Assembly: GCA_026786125.1 (NCBI GenBank)
Contig: JAJAYU010000185.1
Location: 1 to 10,250, forward strand
Length of the DNA stretch: 10,250 nucleotides
Direction: 5' to 3'
Source of the DNA: Chamaesiphon sp.
Lineage (GTDB): Bacteria; Cyanobacteriota; Cyanobacteriia; Cyanobacteriales; Chamaesiphonaceae
Position numbers and translations under genes: made by a program. Shown here in pieces: positions 1-5,249 of the stretch. Position 1 is the stretch's first letter. Each line of letters starts with the position of its first letter. Below the pieces are notes generated by a model that was not told where the DNA came from, made no database searches, and worked only from the letters and a program-made list of their open reading frames with translations.

Positions 1-653
1 AGCTTTATAACACCAGCTTCGACCTGCTCAATCAGACCTTCGGGTTGACTGCAATTGCCTTTACCCGAAAAGCCTATATTCATAGGAAAAGCATCGGCAG
101 CCTGAAGCATACGGCTGATATTCCAAGGACCAGGCGTACATGTAGTGGCGTTGGTTCCAGTGGCAGGTCCCGTGCCTCCTCCGATCATAGTTGTAATACC
201 TGATGCGATCGCTACTTCAATCTGTTGGGGGCAGATAAAATGGATATGGCTATCAATCCCCCCCGCAGTCAAAATCGACCCCTCTCCGGCGATAATTTCC
301 GTACCTGGGCCGATAATAATATCGACACGATCCTGAATATAAGGATTCCCCGCCTTACCTACTTTATAAATCTTGCCATCCTTAATTCCCACATCTGCCT
401 TGACGATTCCCCACCAATCCAGAATCACCGCATTGGTAATTACCAGATCCACCGCACCATCAGCATTAGCAATCGGCGACTGTCCCATCCCATCCCGAAT
501 CACCTTCCCACCACCGAATTTGACTTCATCCCCGTAGGTGGTGAAGTCCTGCTCGATTTCGATTAATAGCTCTGTATCAGCGAGGCGAACTCGATCTCCT
601 GTAGTTGGCCCGTATGTCTGAGCGTAAGCGCGGCGATCCATTCTGTAACTCAT
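1..653 (-). CDS. ureC: Urease subunit alpha (UreC), N-terminal 217 codons, runs off left edge
   Basis: This is the catalytic alpha subunit of urease, a cytoplasmic nickel enzyme that hydrolyses urea to ammonia and carbon dioxide. The reading frame starts [20 protein letters not shown], typical of cyanobacterial UreC, and continues with [26 protein letters not shown], a [14 protein letters not shown] segment and [21 protein letters not shown]136 and H138 of the HIH motif are the first two nickel ligands of the family. The full protein is about 570 residues, so roughly 350 are missing at the left edge. The carbamylated active-site lysine, expected near residue 219, falls just outside. The last visible residues read AGVIKL where relatives usually have AGVIGLK, so a Gly-to-Lys substitution or a small indel is possible. 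I chose the start at 653 because the N-terminus matches the family; there is no Shine-Dalgarno sequence. No ureA or ureB lies directly upstream. Identity is very sure. Confidence 0.96.
   Translation of the reverse strand, partial: MSYRMDRRAYAQTYGPTTGDRVRLADTELLIEIEQDFTTYGDEVKFGGGKVIRDGMGQSPIANADGAVDLVITNAVILDWWGIVKADVGIKDGKIYKVGKAGNPYIQDRVDIIIGPGTEIIAGEGSILTAGGIDSHIHFICPQQIEVAIASGITTMIGGGTGPATGTNATTCTPGPWNISRMLQAADAFPMNIGFSGKGNCSQPEGLIEQVEAGVIK
205..212. repeat. HIP1 octamer (GCGATCGC)
   Basis: Perfect copy of the palindromic octamer known as HIP1, which is highly over-represented in many cyanobacterial genomes. It lies inside the ureC coding sequence. It mainly serves as a taxonomic signal here. 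Confidence 0.8.
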
Positions 654-703
654 ATTCAGTCTGGGGAGGAAGTTAAGTGCTTATTGGATTTTACTTGAAT
701 GAC

Positions 704-717
704 GTACCAAGGGCTAC
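704..717. promoter_or_regulatory. Candidate NtcA-binding site upstream of ureC
   Basis: The sequence GTACCAAGGGCTAC fits the NtcA consensus GTA-N8-TAC exactly. NtcA is the global nitrogen regulator of cyanobacteria and is known to activate nitrogen-assimilation genes, including urease genes in several species. The site is centred about 57 bp upstream of the ureC start, on the correct side for the minus-strand gene. A TAAAAT candidate -10 box lies at 693-688 reading leftward, only 10 nt from the palindrome, so the roughly 22-nt spacing of a classical class II NtcA promoter is not met. A match to six fixed bases is expected a few times per 10 kb by chance; the position makes this one plausible, not proven. 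The same DNA lies just upstream of the higB remnant. Confidence 0.45.
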
Positions 718-729
718 ATAGAATCAAAT

Positions 730-939
730 ATGTTGACAATATGGCAAGACCTACTTGATGTTCAAGAAGACTATCGAGATGCTGAAGCTGTTGGTAACTT
801 TACAATATTTAATATCAAAGGTAATAAATATCGCCTAATTGTCGGTATAAATTATGCAAAGCAGGTAGTCTATTTCAAATATTTTCTAACCCACGCCGAA
901 TACAATAAAGATCAGTGGAAAAATGATCCATACTCTTAG
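730..939 (+). CDS. higB: HigB-family mRNA-interferase toxin, N-terminally shortened
   Basis: The 69-residue product matches the core and C-terminus of HigB toxins of type II toxin-antitoxin systems, which are RelE-fold ribonucleases that cleave mRNA during translation. The diagnostic stretch is VGNFTIFNIKGNKYRLIVGI (residues 21-40), then VVYFKYFLTHAEYNKD and a WKNDPY tail. Family members are about 95 residues and begin with a segment containing FWxxHPDAExxLxxWY. That segment, about 25 residues, is absent: an in-frame stop lies at 700-702, and I could not find the missing part in other frames between 654 and 729. The gene overlaps the higA remnant by 17 bp. Loss of the first helix probably inactivates or weakens the toxin, but that is inference. 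Family assignment is secure; functional status is doubtful. Confidence 0.8.
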   Translation: MLTIWQDLLDVQEDYRDAEAVGNFTIFNIKGNKYRLIVGINYAKQVVYFKYFLTHAEYNKDQWKNDPYS

Positions 940-1087
940 AGGGATGAAACAAGTAGACTTGGTGGGAATACTCAGTCCATCTAAAGGATTAGTATCTTTG
1001 ATCGTCAACGGTAAGCGGCAAATTAGCAAGGCACAAGCCAAGAAGTTAGGCGAGATTTTTAATATCTCACCCAGTGTATTTATCTAA
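923..1087 (+). pseudogene. higA: HigA-type antitoxin remnant, C-terminal part of HTH domain only
   Basis: A 54-codon frame overlapping the 3' end of higB reads MIHTLRGMKQVDLVGILSPS, then NGKRQISKAQAKKLGEIF and ends SPSVFI. This matches the C-terminal helix-turn-helix segment of HigA antitoxins of the HigB-HigA type, where the usual wording is RGLKQVDLVGILG...VVNGKRxISKAQAKALGEFF. Full antitoxins of this type are about 120-130 residues; here about 75 N-terminal residues are missing, and an in-frame stop at 887-889 excludes an upstream extension. The deleted part normally helps bind and neutralise the toxin. The gene order toxin then antitoxin is the usual higBA order. The frame could still be translated as a small DNA-binding protein, but most likely this is a decaying locus. 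Confidence 0.72.
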
Positions 1088-1091
1088 TCAC

Positions 1092-1132
1092 AAAATAGCC
1101 GTAGACAAATTTATTTATCTACGGCTATTTTT
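1092..1132. terminator. Bidirectional intrinsic terminator between higA and the DUF4149-like gene
   Basis: A perfect 13-bp stem, AAATAGCCGTAGA at 1093-1105 pairing with TCTACGGCTATTT at 1118-1130, encloses a 12-nt AT-rich loop and extends one more A-T pair. It ends in a T run on the plus strand, and the matching A run on the left gives a T run on the minus strand. It lies 4 nt after the higA stop and 21 nt beyond the stop of the convergent minus-strand gene, so it can terminate both. Confidence 0.88.
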
Positions 1133-1153
1133 AATTCCAATTGTTTTCTATAT

Positions 1154-1750
1154 TTATGCAGCAGTAGATCGATCGCACAATGACATCAACATAGCCATAA
1201 TGCCGATTTTACTTGCTTCGAGTATCCAGTAAATCGTGTGCAGCTGATCCATCTCGGCTGGCATCGAGTTTCTCGTTGCTAAGATGTCTAAGTTAATCCC
1301 TAAACCACTCATCTGGGGAGTCAGGATAAAAGTATAGCTCAATGCAATTACCACCATTGCAACCGCACCTGCAAATAGCTGGCGATTGGTCTCTACATTT
1401 AGTATAGATACCTCAATTAGTGCCAAAATACTGCTCAGTGCAACTGCTGCACAAATTAATTCGACCCGATTAAAAATCCAAAAAATACTATAGCTAGCTG
1501 AAGCAAAACCACTGCTTTCCATCATCCCTGTTGCCCACATCGTCGGCATGATGACGAAATCTAAAATCAGACTACCGCTCAACCAGAAACCCAACGTCCC
1601 GATGGCGATGTTCTGCCACCGTCTTGACGGAGTTTCGCTGACAGAGAATCTGCTATTGTCTCCACCGTTAAACGTCTGTGTCATCTTATATTTACCTTGT
1701 GAGTCTGCTTTGTCTATGTCTTCAGGATAACTGATGAGATTGATAAGCAA
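1154..1750 (-). CDS. Four-helix membrane protein, DUF4149-like
   Basis: An integral membrane protein of 198 residues with four hydrophobic segments at about 48-68, 86-117, 124-144 and 171-192. The segments GFWLSGSLILDFVIMP, GMMESSGFA, SIFWIFNRVELICAA and the LTPQ motif after helix 3 match, from memory, a cyanobacterial family of DUF4149-type proteins of unknown function. The hydrophilic N-terminus before residue 45 is not typical. The second Met (residue 23, start at 1684) gives a more family-like N-terminus and may be the true start; neither has a clear ribosome-binding site. It is the last gene of a probable operon, 22 bp after sipA, and ends before a strong terminator. Function is unknown. 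Nothing in the sequence suggests an enzyme active site. Confidence 0.75.
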   Translation of the reverse strand: MLINLISYPEDIDKADSQGKYKMTQTFNGGDNSRFSVSETPSRRWQNIAIGTLGFWLSGSLILDFVIMPTMWATGMMESSGFASASYSIFWIFNRVELICAAVALSSILALIEVSILNVETNRQLFAGAVAMVVIALSYTFILTPQMSGLGINLDILATRNSMPAEMDQLHTIYWILEASKIGIMAMLMSLCDRSTAA

Positions 1751-1772
1751 CGCTAATTTTTGTATCGCGATC

Positions 1773-2003
1773 TCAGGTAGACTCGCTACTTATAACTTCG
1801 AGGTAACGATCCTCAATCAAAAAAGTACCTTGACCGAATTTGACTACCCAATAATTGCCTGGTTTGCGATCAATAATCAAACCGATCGACCCTAGCTCAA
1901 GTACACTAGGAGAGCGCAACATCGGCATTGGATCTGCGGTTTTTAGATGTGTCGGTAGCGCAATTATTCGCACATTAGTGCCAATGTTAAATTTTTGAGA
2001 CAT
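1773..2003 (-). CDS. sipA: SipA-like regulatory protein (DUF3148)
   Basis: This 76-residue protein matches SipA, the small beta-rich, SH3-like protein that in Synechococcus and Synechocystis binds and stimulates the histidine kinase NblS/Hik33, which controls high-light, cold and nutrient-stress responses. Diagnostic pieces are the VRIIALPTHLKTADPMPMLR block (residues 11-30), then LGSIGLIIDRKPGNYWVVKF and a final FLIEDRYLEVI. Length is normal for the family. The gene lies 24 bp after the beta-phosphoglucomutase stop and 22 bp before the DUF4149-like gene, all on the same strand, so the three are probably co-transcribed. The start at 2003 fits the conserved N-terminus (MSQKFNIGTNVR). The assignment rests on recalled family features; the partner kinase is not in this window. 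Confidence 0.86.
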   Translation of the reverse strand: MSQKFNIGTNVRIIALPTHLKTADPMPMLRSPSVLELGSIGLIIDRKPGNYWVVKFGQGTFLIEDRYLEVISSEST

Positions 2004-2027
2004 AAGTTATCAACGATCAATGATTTG

Positions 2028-2711
2028 TTAATTACCGCAATATTTGAGCTTGGCGATAATGTCTGTCCAGCCAACTCCAGCCAAGGTTGGTAAGACTAGA
2101 TCTGCCTGTGCCAATCGCTCTAATGGCCCCACACCCAACACCCACATTCCGGCTGATTTAGCAGCCGCCACACCTGCGGGAGCATCTTCGATCACTAGAC
2201 ACTGGGATGACTCAATTTCGATCGATTTAGCCGCATAGAGAAAGATATCTGGAGCAGGTTTGAGCCGTGATACGCTATTGCCATCAGCCATAAAATCAAA
2301 CAACTGGCTAATTCCTAGCCGTCGTAATACTAGTTCAGCATTCTTACTGGAGGAGCCGAGGGCAATTTTGACTCCAGCGGCATGGAGTTCGATTAATAGA
2401 TTCCCAATTCCTGGGAGCAGATGATCTTGATTAAGTTCGTTAATTAATTCGAGATAGCAATCATTTTTACGCTTCAATAATCGCTGTTGTTGCACTAGAT
2501 CGATTTGACGATCGCCCAAAATATAGCACAGTGCATCTTCCCGATTCAATCCCAACATACCACTATCGTGGGTCAGCTTGTCAAACGGAATGCCCTCCTC
2601 ATCCGCTAATTGTTGCCATGAGAGGTAATGGAAGTAGACCGTATTGGTAATTACGCCATCAAGGTCAAAGATGACTGCTGCGATGTGTGGATCGCGCTCC
2701 AGTATATCCAT
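2028..2711 (-). CDS. pgmB: Beta-phosphoglucomutase, HAD superfamily
   Basis: A 227-residue cytoplasmic enzyme expected to interconvert beta-glucose-1-phosphate and glucose-6-phosphate, the step after maltose, trehalose or kojibiose phosphorolysis. HAD motif I is FDLDGVITNT with nucleophile D16 and acid/base D18. The helical cap carries H28, R57 in LNREDAL and K82 in LKRKND. Motif II is GSSSKNA (119-125), motif III is K151 in LKPAPD, and motif IV is E175-D176 in VIEDAPAG. These correspond to D8, D10, H20, R49, K76, S114, K145, E169 and D170 of the Lactococcus enzyme, so mutase rather than general phosphatase activity is likely. One difference is N23 in place of D15. It is the first gene of the probable pgmB-sipA-DUF4149 run, and its start at 2711 faces the divergent DUF1517 gene across 132 bp. 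No sugar phosphorylase gene is seen nearby. Confidence 0.88.
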   Translation of the reverse strand: MDILERDPHIAAVIFDLDGVITNTVYFHYLSWQQLADEEGIPFDKLTHDSGMLGLNREDALCYILGDRQIDLVQQQRLLKRKNDCYLELINELNQDHLLPGIGNLLIELHAAGVKIALGSSSKNAELVLRRLGISQLFDFMADGNSVSRLKPAPDIFLYAAKSIEIESSQCLVIEDAPAGVAAAKSAGMWVLGVGPLERLAQADLVLPTLAGVGWTDIIAKLKYCGN

Positions 2712-2843
2712 ATTTAGTTGATGTCGATCCGCATATTGTGAACATAATAACCTTTAGTTGACTTCCCCTCCACAAAGGTTGGATTTAAATAATCATTAAA
2801 TATCGATCGTCGTGCATATTTCAAGTTGGAGTCGTGATCTAGA

Positions 2844-3473
2844 ATGGACTTAACACTTCTCTTAACTCTTATGAGCTTACGCGACCAGTTTAATAAATTG
2901 ACAGGCAAAACCCAATTTGTCGTCGCCCGTATCTTCTTACATTTAGGCGGCGAAGAAGTTTCTCCACTATTGGGGATCTTAAACCAAGCAGCCAGACAAG
3001 CGATCGAAGCCGACGGCGATTTGACGATTGTGGGCGAGGGACTAGTAGAAATTTGCCAAAATCTATTGCAGTATGATACCTACTGGCGATCGGCTGCCAA
3101 CGAAGGTGATGTATTCTGGGATGAAGGTGGGGCTGGCGACTATGCAAATGAGTTATTTACTGATTCCGCTGGACGGTATTTGAGCGAACCAGATTTGAGT
3201 GAAACTCGTAGTAATCCTAATCAAAACTTAACACTCACTCCGACTCGAAACTTAATTTTGATGTTAACTGTAGCAATAGAAGGTGAAGAACCCACTATTG
3301 AAGCAGATTTAGCAGATATGACTGCCATGAAAACTGCCTTGAAGTCATTAATTAATCTGCACTATCAAGAACGTTTGCGGGCAATTTATGTCCATTTTTC
3401 ACCAGCCCGATTTGGTGATGAACTTACTGATGACCAAGTTCTCCAGAATTTCCCTGAGCTGATCCCATTGTAG
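2844..3473 (+). CDS. DUF1517 domain protein
   Basis: This 209-residue protein has no obvious signal peptide beyond a short hydrophobic start, and its second half fits DUF1517, a conserved family of cyanobacteria and chloroplasts with unknown function. Matching features are LILMLTVAIEGEEPTIEADL, the alternating segment around MKTALKSLINLHYQERLRAI, and the C-terminal DELTDDQVLQNFPELIPL. Many DUF1517 proteins carry an N-terminal membrane anchor and Gly-rich region; here they are replaced by a soluble section with GDLTIVGEGLVEICQNLLQ and EGDVFWDEGGAGDYANELFT, where W118 and the acidic cluster stand out. The second Met (residue 10, at 2871) starts MSLRDQFNKLTGKTQF and may be the true start; no Shine-Dalgarno sequence decides between them. 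It is divergent from pgmB. Confident it is a gene, moderately confident of the family. Confidence 0.75.
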   Translation: MDLTLLLTLMSLRDQFNKLTGKTQFVVARIFLHLGGEEVSPLLGILNQAARQAIEADGDLTIVGEGLVEICQNLLQYDTYWRSAANEGDVFWDEGGAGDYANELFTDSAGRYLSEPDLSETRSNPNQNLTLTPTRNLILMLTVAIEGEEPTIEADLADMTAMKTALKSLINLHYQERLRAIYVHFSPARFGDELTDDQVLQNFPELIPL

Positions 3474-3486
3474 ACATGCGGTTAAC

Positions 3487-3507
3487 CCGATCTCTTAAGA
3501 TCGGTTT
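3487..3507 (+). terminator. Weak hairpin after the DUF1517 gene
   Basis: CCGATCT (3487-3493) pairs perfectly with AGATCGG (3498-3504) around a 4-nt loop, 13 nt after the stop codon, and is followed by TTTA. The stem is only 7 bp and the T run is short, so termination may be partial. Further GATCG-based small palindromes follow at 3522-3535. Confidence 0.4.
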
Positions 3508-3660
3508 ACTGGGCATTTAAGCGATCGAACGATCGGCTAAGATCGGTATAAAGGATGAAGATAAATATTTAATTTAAGCCAATCTTCGATTGCTTACTAC
3601 CCTGAGGTTTTAGATTGTCGATCGATCTAAAAATTAGCTAACATCAAGAATACAATAGTC

Positions 3661-4578
3661 ATGAAATCAGCTTATATGTTACGTCGATTAATAATAATTT
3701 TTATGGCTTTGACCTTATCGCTCACTTCAGTCGCCTGCGGCTCTGGAGTTGAGAATCGGTCATCTCAGGGTCAAAATCAGTCCTCAGCCCAAAAATCGAA
3801 CGTCAGTAATAATACCAATCAGAAACCCATCACTGATGGCAAGTATCCCGTCCAGCAAGCCACCTACAATGATGCTGATGGCGAATATACCCTGATGCTC
3901 CTAAATACACCTGCTGGTACGCCACCTGTGTACCGCAGCACCAAGCTTCAGATGGCCCGATTGACTGACGAGGAAATCAAAGCAGGAGAAAAAACCTTTT
4001 TGAAGTCCGAAAATGGACAAGTCTCGCTCCACATGCCAGAAGACTTCAAAGTTGAGTACGTTCACAACGTCACCCAATCCCAAACCAATCCTCAAACTGG
4101 ACAAAAAGAAAGTGTGGTTGTTCGCCAGGAATCTAGTTTCTGGAAGCCATTTGCGGGGGCTGTTGCCGGACAAGTGGCTGGACAAGTAATCAGTAATATG
4201 TTCTTCAGACCACAGTACTATATGCCGCCCCAATACAATTCTGGTGGGATGCAGGGCTATGGTGGCTATGGCAATAACTATGGGCAAGCCGTCCAAAGTT
4301 ATCAGACTCGCTATAATACCCAACCACCAGCAGTCGTCAACCGCACCACACTTCGCACAACTGGAAGACTGAATAACAACAATAATTTCAATCGGACTAA
4401 TAATAATCCTAGTCGGACTGAGCGCACTCGATCGACAGGATCGGGGTTTGGCAGCAGCACACTCCGTCAATCTGACCGATCTCGTCCTACTGTTCGTCCA
4501 TCTGGTGGTTCTAGTCGCAGCTTTGGTAGTGGTGGCCGCAGTCGATCTAGTTCTGGATTTGGTAGCCGAAGACGCTAA
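3661..4578 (+). CDS. Exported, probably lipid-anchored protein with Arg/Ser/Gly/Asn-rich tail
   Basis: I do not recognise a named family. The 305-residue product begins with a basic residue pair and a hydrophobic stretch (about 8-25) ending SVACGSG, resembling a lipoprotein signal with Cys26 as the lipid-bearing residue; Ser at -3 makes the lipobox imperfect. Residues 28-60 are a Ser/Asn/Gln linker. A more ordered domain follows at about 61-155, containing YPVQQATYNDADGEYTLMLL and PAGTPPVYRSTKLQMARL. At 160-182, FWKPFAGAVAGQVAGQVISN is a small-residue, glycine-zipper-like helix that could sit in a membrane. The last 120 residues are low complexity: YGGYGNNYG, poly-Asn, then RSTGSGFGSS and a strongly basic end RSSSGFGSRRR. 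It stands alone, 187 bp after the DUF1517 gene. A role in the envelope or outer membrane is a guess. Alternative Met starts lie at residues 6 and 15. Confidence 0.75.
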   Translation: MKSAYMLRRLIIIFMALTLSLTSVACGSGVENRSSQGQNQSSAQKSNVSNNTNQKPITDGKYPVQQATYNDADGEYTLMLLNTPAGTPPVYRSTKLQMARLTDEEIKAGEKTFLKSENGQVSLHMPEDFKVEYVHNVTQSQTNPQTGQKESVVVRQESSFWKPFAGAVAGQVAGQVISNMFFRPQYYMPPQYNSGGMQGYGGYGNNYGQAVQSYQTRYNTQPPAVVNRTTLRTTGRLNNNNNFNRTNNNPSRTERTRSTGSGFGSSTLRQSDRSRPTVRPSGGSSRSFGSGGRSRSSSGFGSRRR

Positions 4579-4585
4579 ACTAGGC

Positions 4586-4610
4586 TTTAGGGATTAGGGT
4601 TTAGGGTTTA
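4586..4610 (+). repeat. Short tandem heptamer repeat, TTTAGGG type
   Basis: Three consecutive 7-nt units, TTTAGGG, ATTAGGG and TTTAGGG, then a partial TTTA, begin 8 nt after the stop of the exported-protein gene. They resemble the short tandemly repeated repetitive sequences (STRR) scattered between cyanobacterial genes. The likeness to plant telomere repeats is coincidental. The following CCTAAA at 4620-4625 could pair with a TTTAGG unit as a weak hairpin. Confidence 0.7.
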
Positions 4611-4639
4611 TATATGAATCCTAAAATCTAATTGGTGGG

Positions 4640-4664
4640 CACCATCCACCATCCACCATCCACA
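4640..4664. repeat. Short tandem heptamer repeat, CACCATC type
   Basis: Three tandem CACCATC units plus a partial CAC in the spacer upstream of ndhO. The same heptamer family, as GGTGGAT and GGTGAAT on the opposite strand, recurs between the convergent genes at 7582-7727, so it is dispersed in this genome. It is typical of cyanobacterial STRR sequences. Confidence 0.75.
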
Positions 4665-4668
4665 CTTT

Positions 4669-4712
4669 TCCTTGCGGAGAGGTTTCACCAACGGCTACGC
4701 TCAGTGCGAGCC
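4669..4712. repeat. Probable dispersed intergenic repeat with hairpin in ndhO leader
   Basis: The stretch from 4669 resembles a GC-rich intergenic repeat that I recall recurring in some cyanobacterial genomes. Its core GGCTACGCTCAGTGCGAGCC (4693-4712) folds into a hairpin: GGCT pairs with AGCC and CGC with GCG around a 5-nt loop, with one bulged A. Its reading in the ndhO frame would give a spurious N-terminal extension. That it is dispersed cannot be shown from one copy. Confidence 0.45.
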
Positions 4713-4724
4713 ATTCACCAAATT

Positions 4725-4940
4725 ATGGCAGTCAAAAAAGGAGATTCAGTTCGAGCCGTCGCGAGCGTTCTGGCGAATAGTCTAGAAGCAAAAGCTAGTG
4801 ATGCTAGATTCCCCAAATATTTATTTGAAACGAAAGGTGAGGTATTAGACTTGCGAGGCGATTATGCTTTAATCAAATTCGGACAAGTACCAACCCCAAA
4901 TGTTTGGCTGAGACTAGATCAGCTAGAGGTTTTTAGCTAA
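4725..4940 (+). CDS. ndhO: NAD(P)H-quinone oxidoreductase subunit O (NdhO)
   Basis: A 71-residue peripheral subunit of the cyanobacterial/chloroplast NDH-1 complex, which feeds electrons from reduced ferredoxin into the plastoquinone pool for cyclic electron flow and respiration on the thylakoid membrane. The diagnostic segments are [20 protein letters not shown], then [16 protein letters not shown] and [17 protein letters not shown] start it at 4725 ([10 protein letters not shown]) because family members are about 70-76 residues and begin with this basic segment. The frame stays open to an ATG at 4632, but those 31 extra codons are made of intergenic repeats. There is no clear Shine-Dalgarno sequence. 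It converges with psbY across a long hairpin. Its leader contains stacked repeats that may affect expression; that is inference. Confidence 0.95.
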   Translation: MAVKKGDSVRAVASVLANSLEAKASDARFPKYLFETKGEVLDLRGDYALIKFGQVPTPNVWLRLDQLEVFS

Positions 4941-4943
4941 TCC

Positions 4944-4992
4944 ATCGAGTAGGAGCAACTCACTGAATTGCTCCTACTCGATTTGTTATCTT
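4944..4992. terminator. Long perfect hairpin between convergent ndhO and psbY
   Basis: ATCGAGTAGGAGCAA (4944-4958) pairs perfectly over 15 bp with TTGCTCCTACTCGAT (4968-4982), with a 9-nt loop. It begins 3 nt after the ndhO stop and is followed on the plus strand by the T-rich TTGTTATCTT. On the minus strand it lies 8 nt beyond the psbY stop but lacks a T run, so it would end ndhO transcripts well and may only stabilise the psbY 3' end. Confidence 0.8.
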
Positions 4993-5116
4993 ATTCCTTA
5001 CCGTCCATGAATACCTTGAGTTGTCTCAGGGCTGCTGGCAGAATGTTGAAAACAGCCCAACCCGCTGCGGCGGCAAGAGGTGCAAGGACAATCAGGAGGC
5101 GAAAATCAAAGTCCAT
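4991..5116 (-). CDS. psbY: Photosystem II protein Y (PsbY)
   Basis: A 41-residue single-helix thylakoid protein of photosystem II, located near cytochrome b559. The product reads MDFDFRLLIVLAPLAAAAGW, then AVFNILPAALRQL and a polar tail ending DGKE. The MDFxxRxLIVLAP start, the small-residue transmembrane helix at about 6-25 and the WAVFNI motif are characteristic of PsbY, and 39-42 residues is the usual cyanobacterial length. AGGA lies 8 nt upstream of the start, one of the few Shine-Dalgarno-like sites in this window. It is monocistronic, transcribed leftward toward ndhO, and is non-essential for photosystem II in known cyanobacteria. Confidence 0.92.
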   Translation of the reverse strand: MDFDFRLLIVLAPLAAAAGWAVFNILPAALRQLKVFMDGKE

Positions 5117-5208
5117 AGTTAGTTCCTGGATGAGAGTTAAAAGTTTTTCTAATCATTTAGATATCGTTCATCCACTGTAGCAGAATTAGGGGTTTCATTT
5201 GCCCCTGG

Positions 5209-5231
5209 TTTCCTTGCTAAGATCAAGGAAA
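5209..5231. terminator. Hairpin downstream of the MBL-fold gene
   Basis: TTTCCTTG (5209-5216) and CAAGGAAA (5224-5231) form a perfect 8-bp stem with a 7-nt loop, 18 nt beyond the stop codon of the minus-strand MBL-fold gene. A second small stem, GGGG/CCCC, follows around 5189-5205. No T run follows on the minus strand, so it may be a 3'-end stabiliser or the distal leader region of psbY rather than a strong terminator. Confidence 0.35.
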
Positions 5232-5249
5232 TTTGCACCCGATTAACGC

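Noticed and set aside
225..566. 113-codon plus-strand open frame
   Set aside because: It lies antisense to ureC, which has unmistakable urease motifs; its Pro/Ile-rich translation resembles no protein I know.
2714..2908. 64-codon minus-strand frame ending just before the pgmB start
   Set aside because: It overlaps the start of the DUF1517 gene and the divergent promoter region, and its translation has no recognisable features.
3901..4470. 189-codon minus-strand open frame
   Set aside because: It is antisense to the exported-protein gene, whose signal and domain order make sense; the frame is open because the sense strand is compositionally biased.
4586..4610. Telomere-like TTTAGGG repeat
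   Set aside because: As evidence of eukaryotic origin it fails: the flanking genes are cyanobacterial and such heptamer arrays are common between cyanobacterial genes.
4632..4724. 31-residue N-terminal extension of NdhO
   Set aside because: The extension is the translation of heptamer repeats and an intergenic hairpin element; NdhO normally begins at the MAVKKG position.
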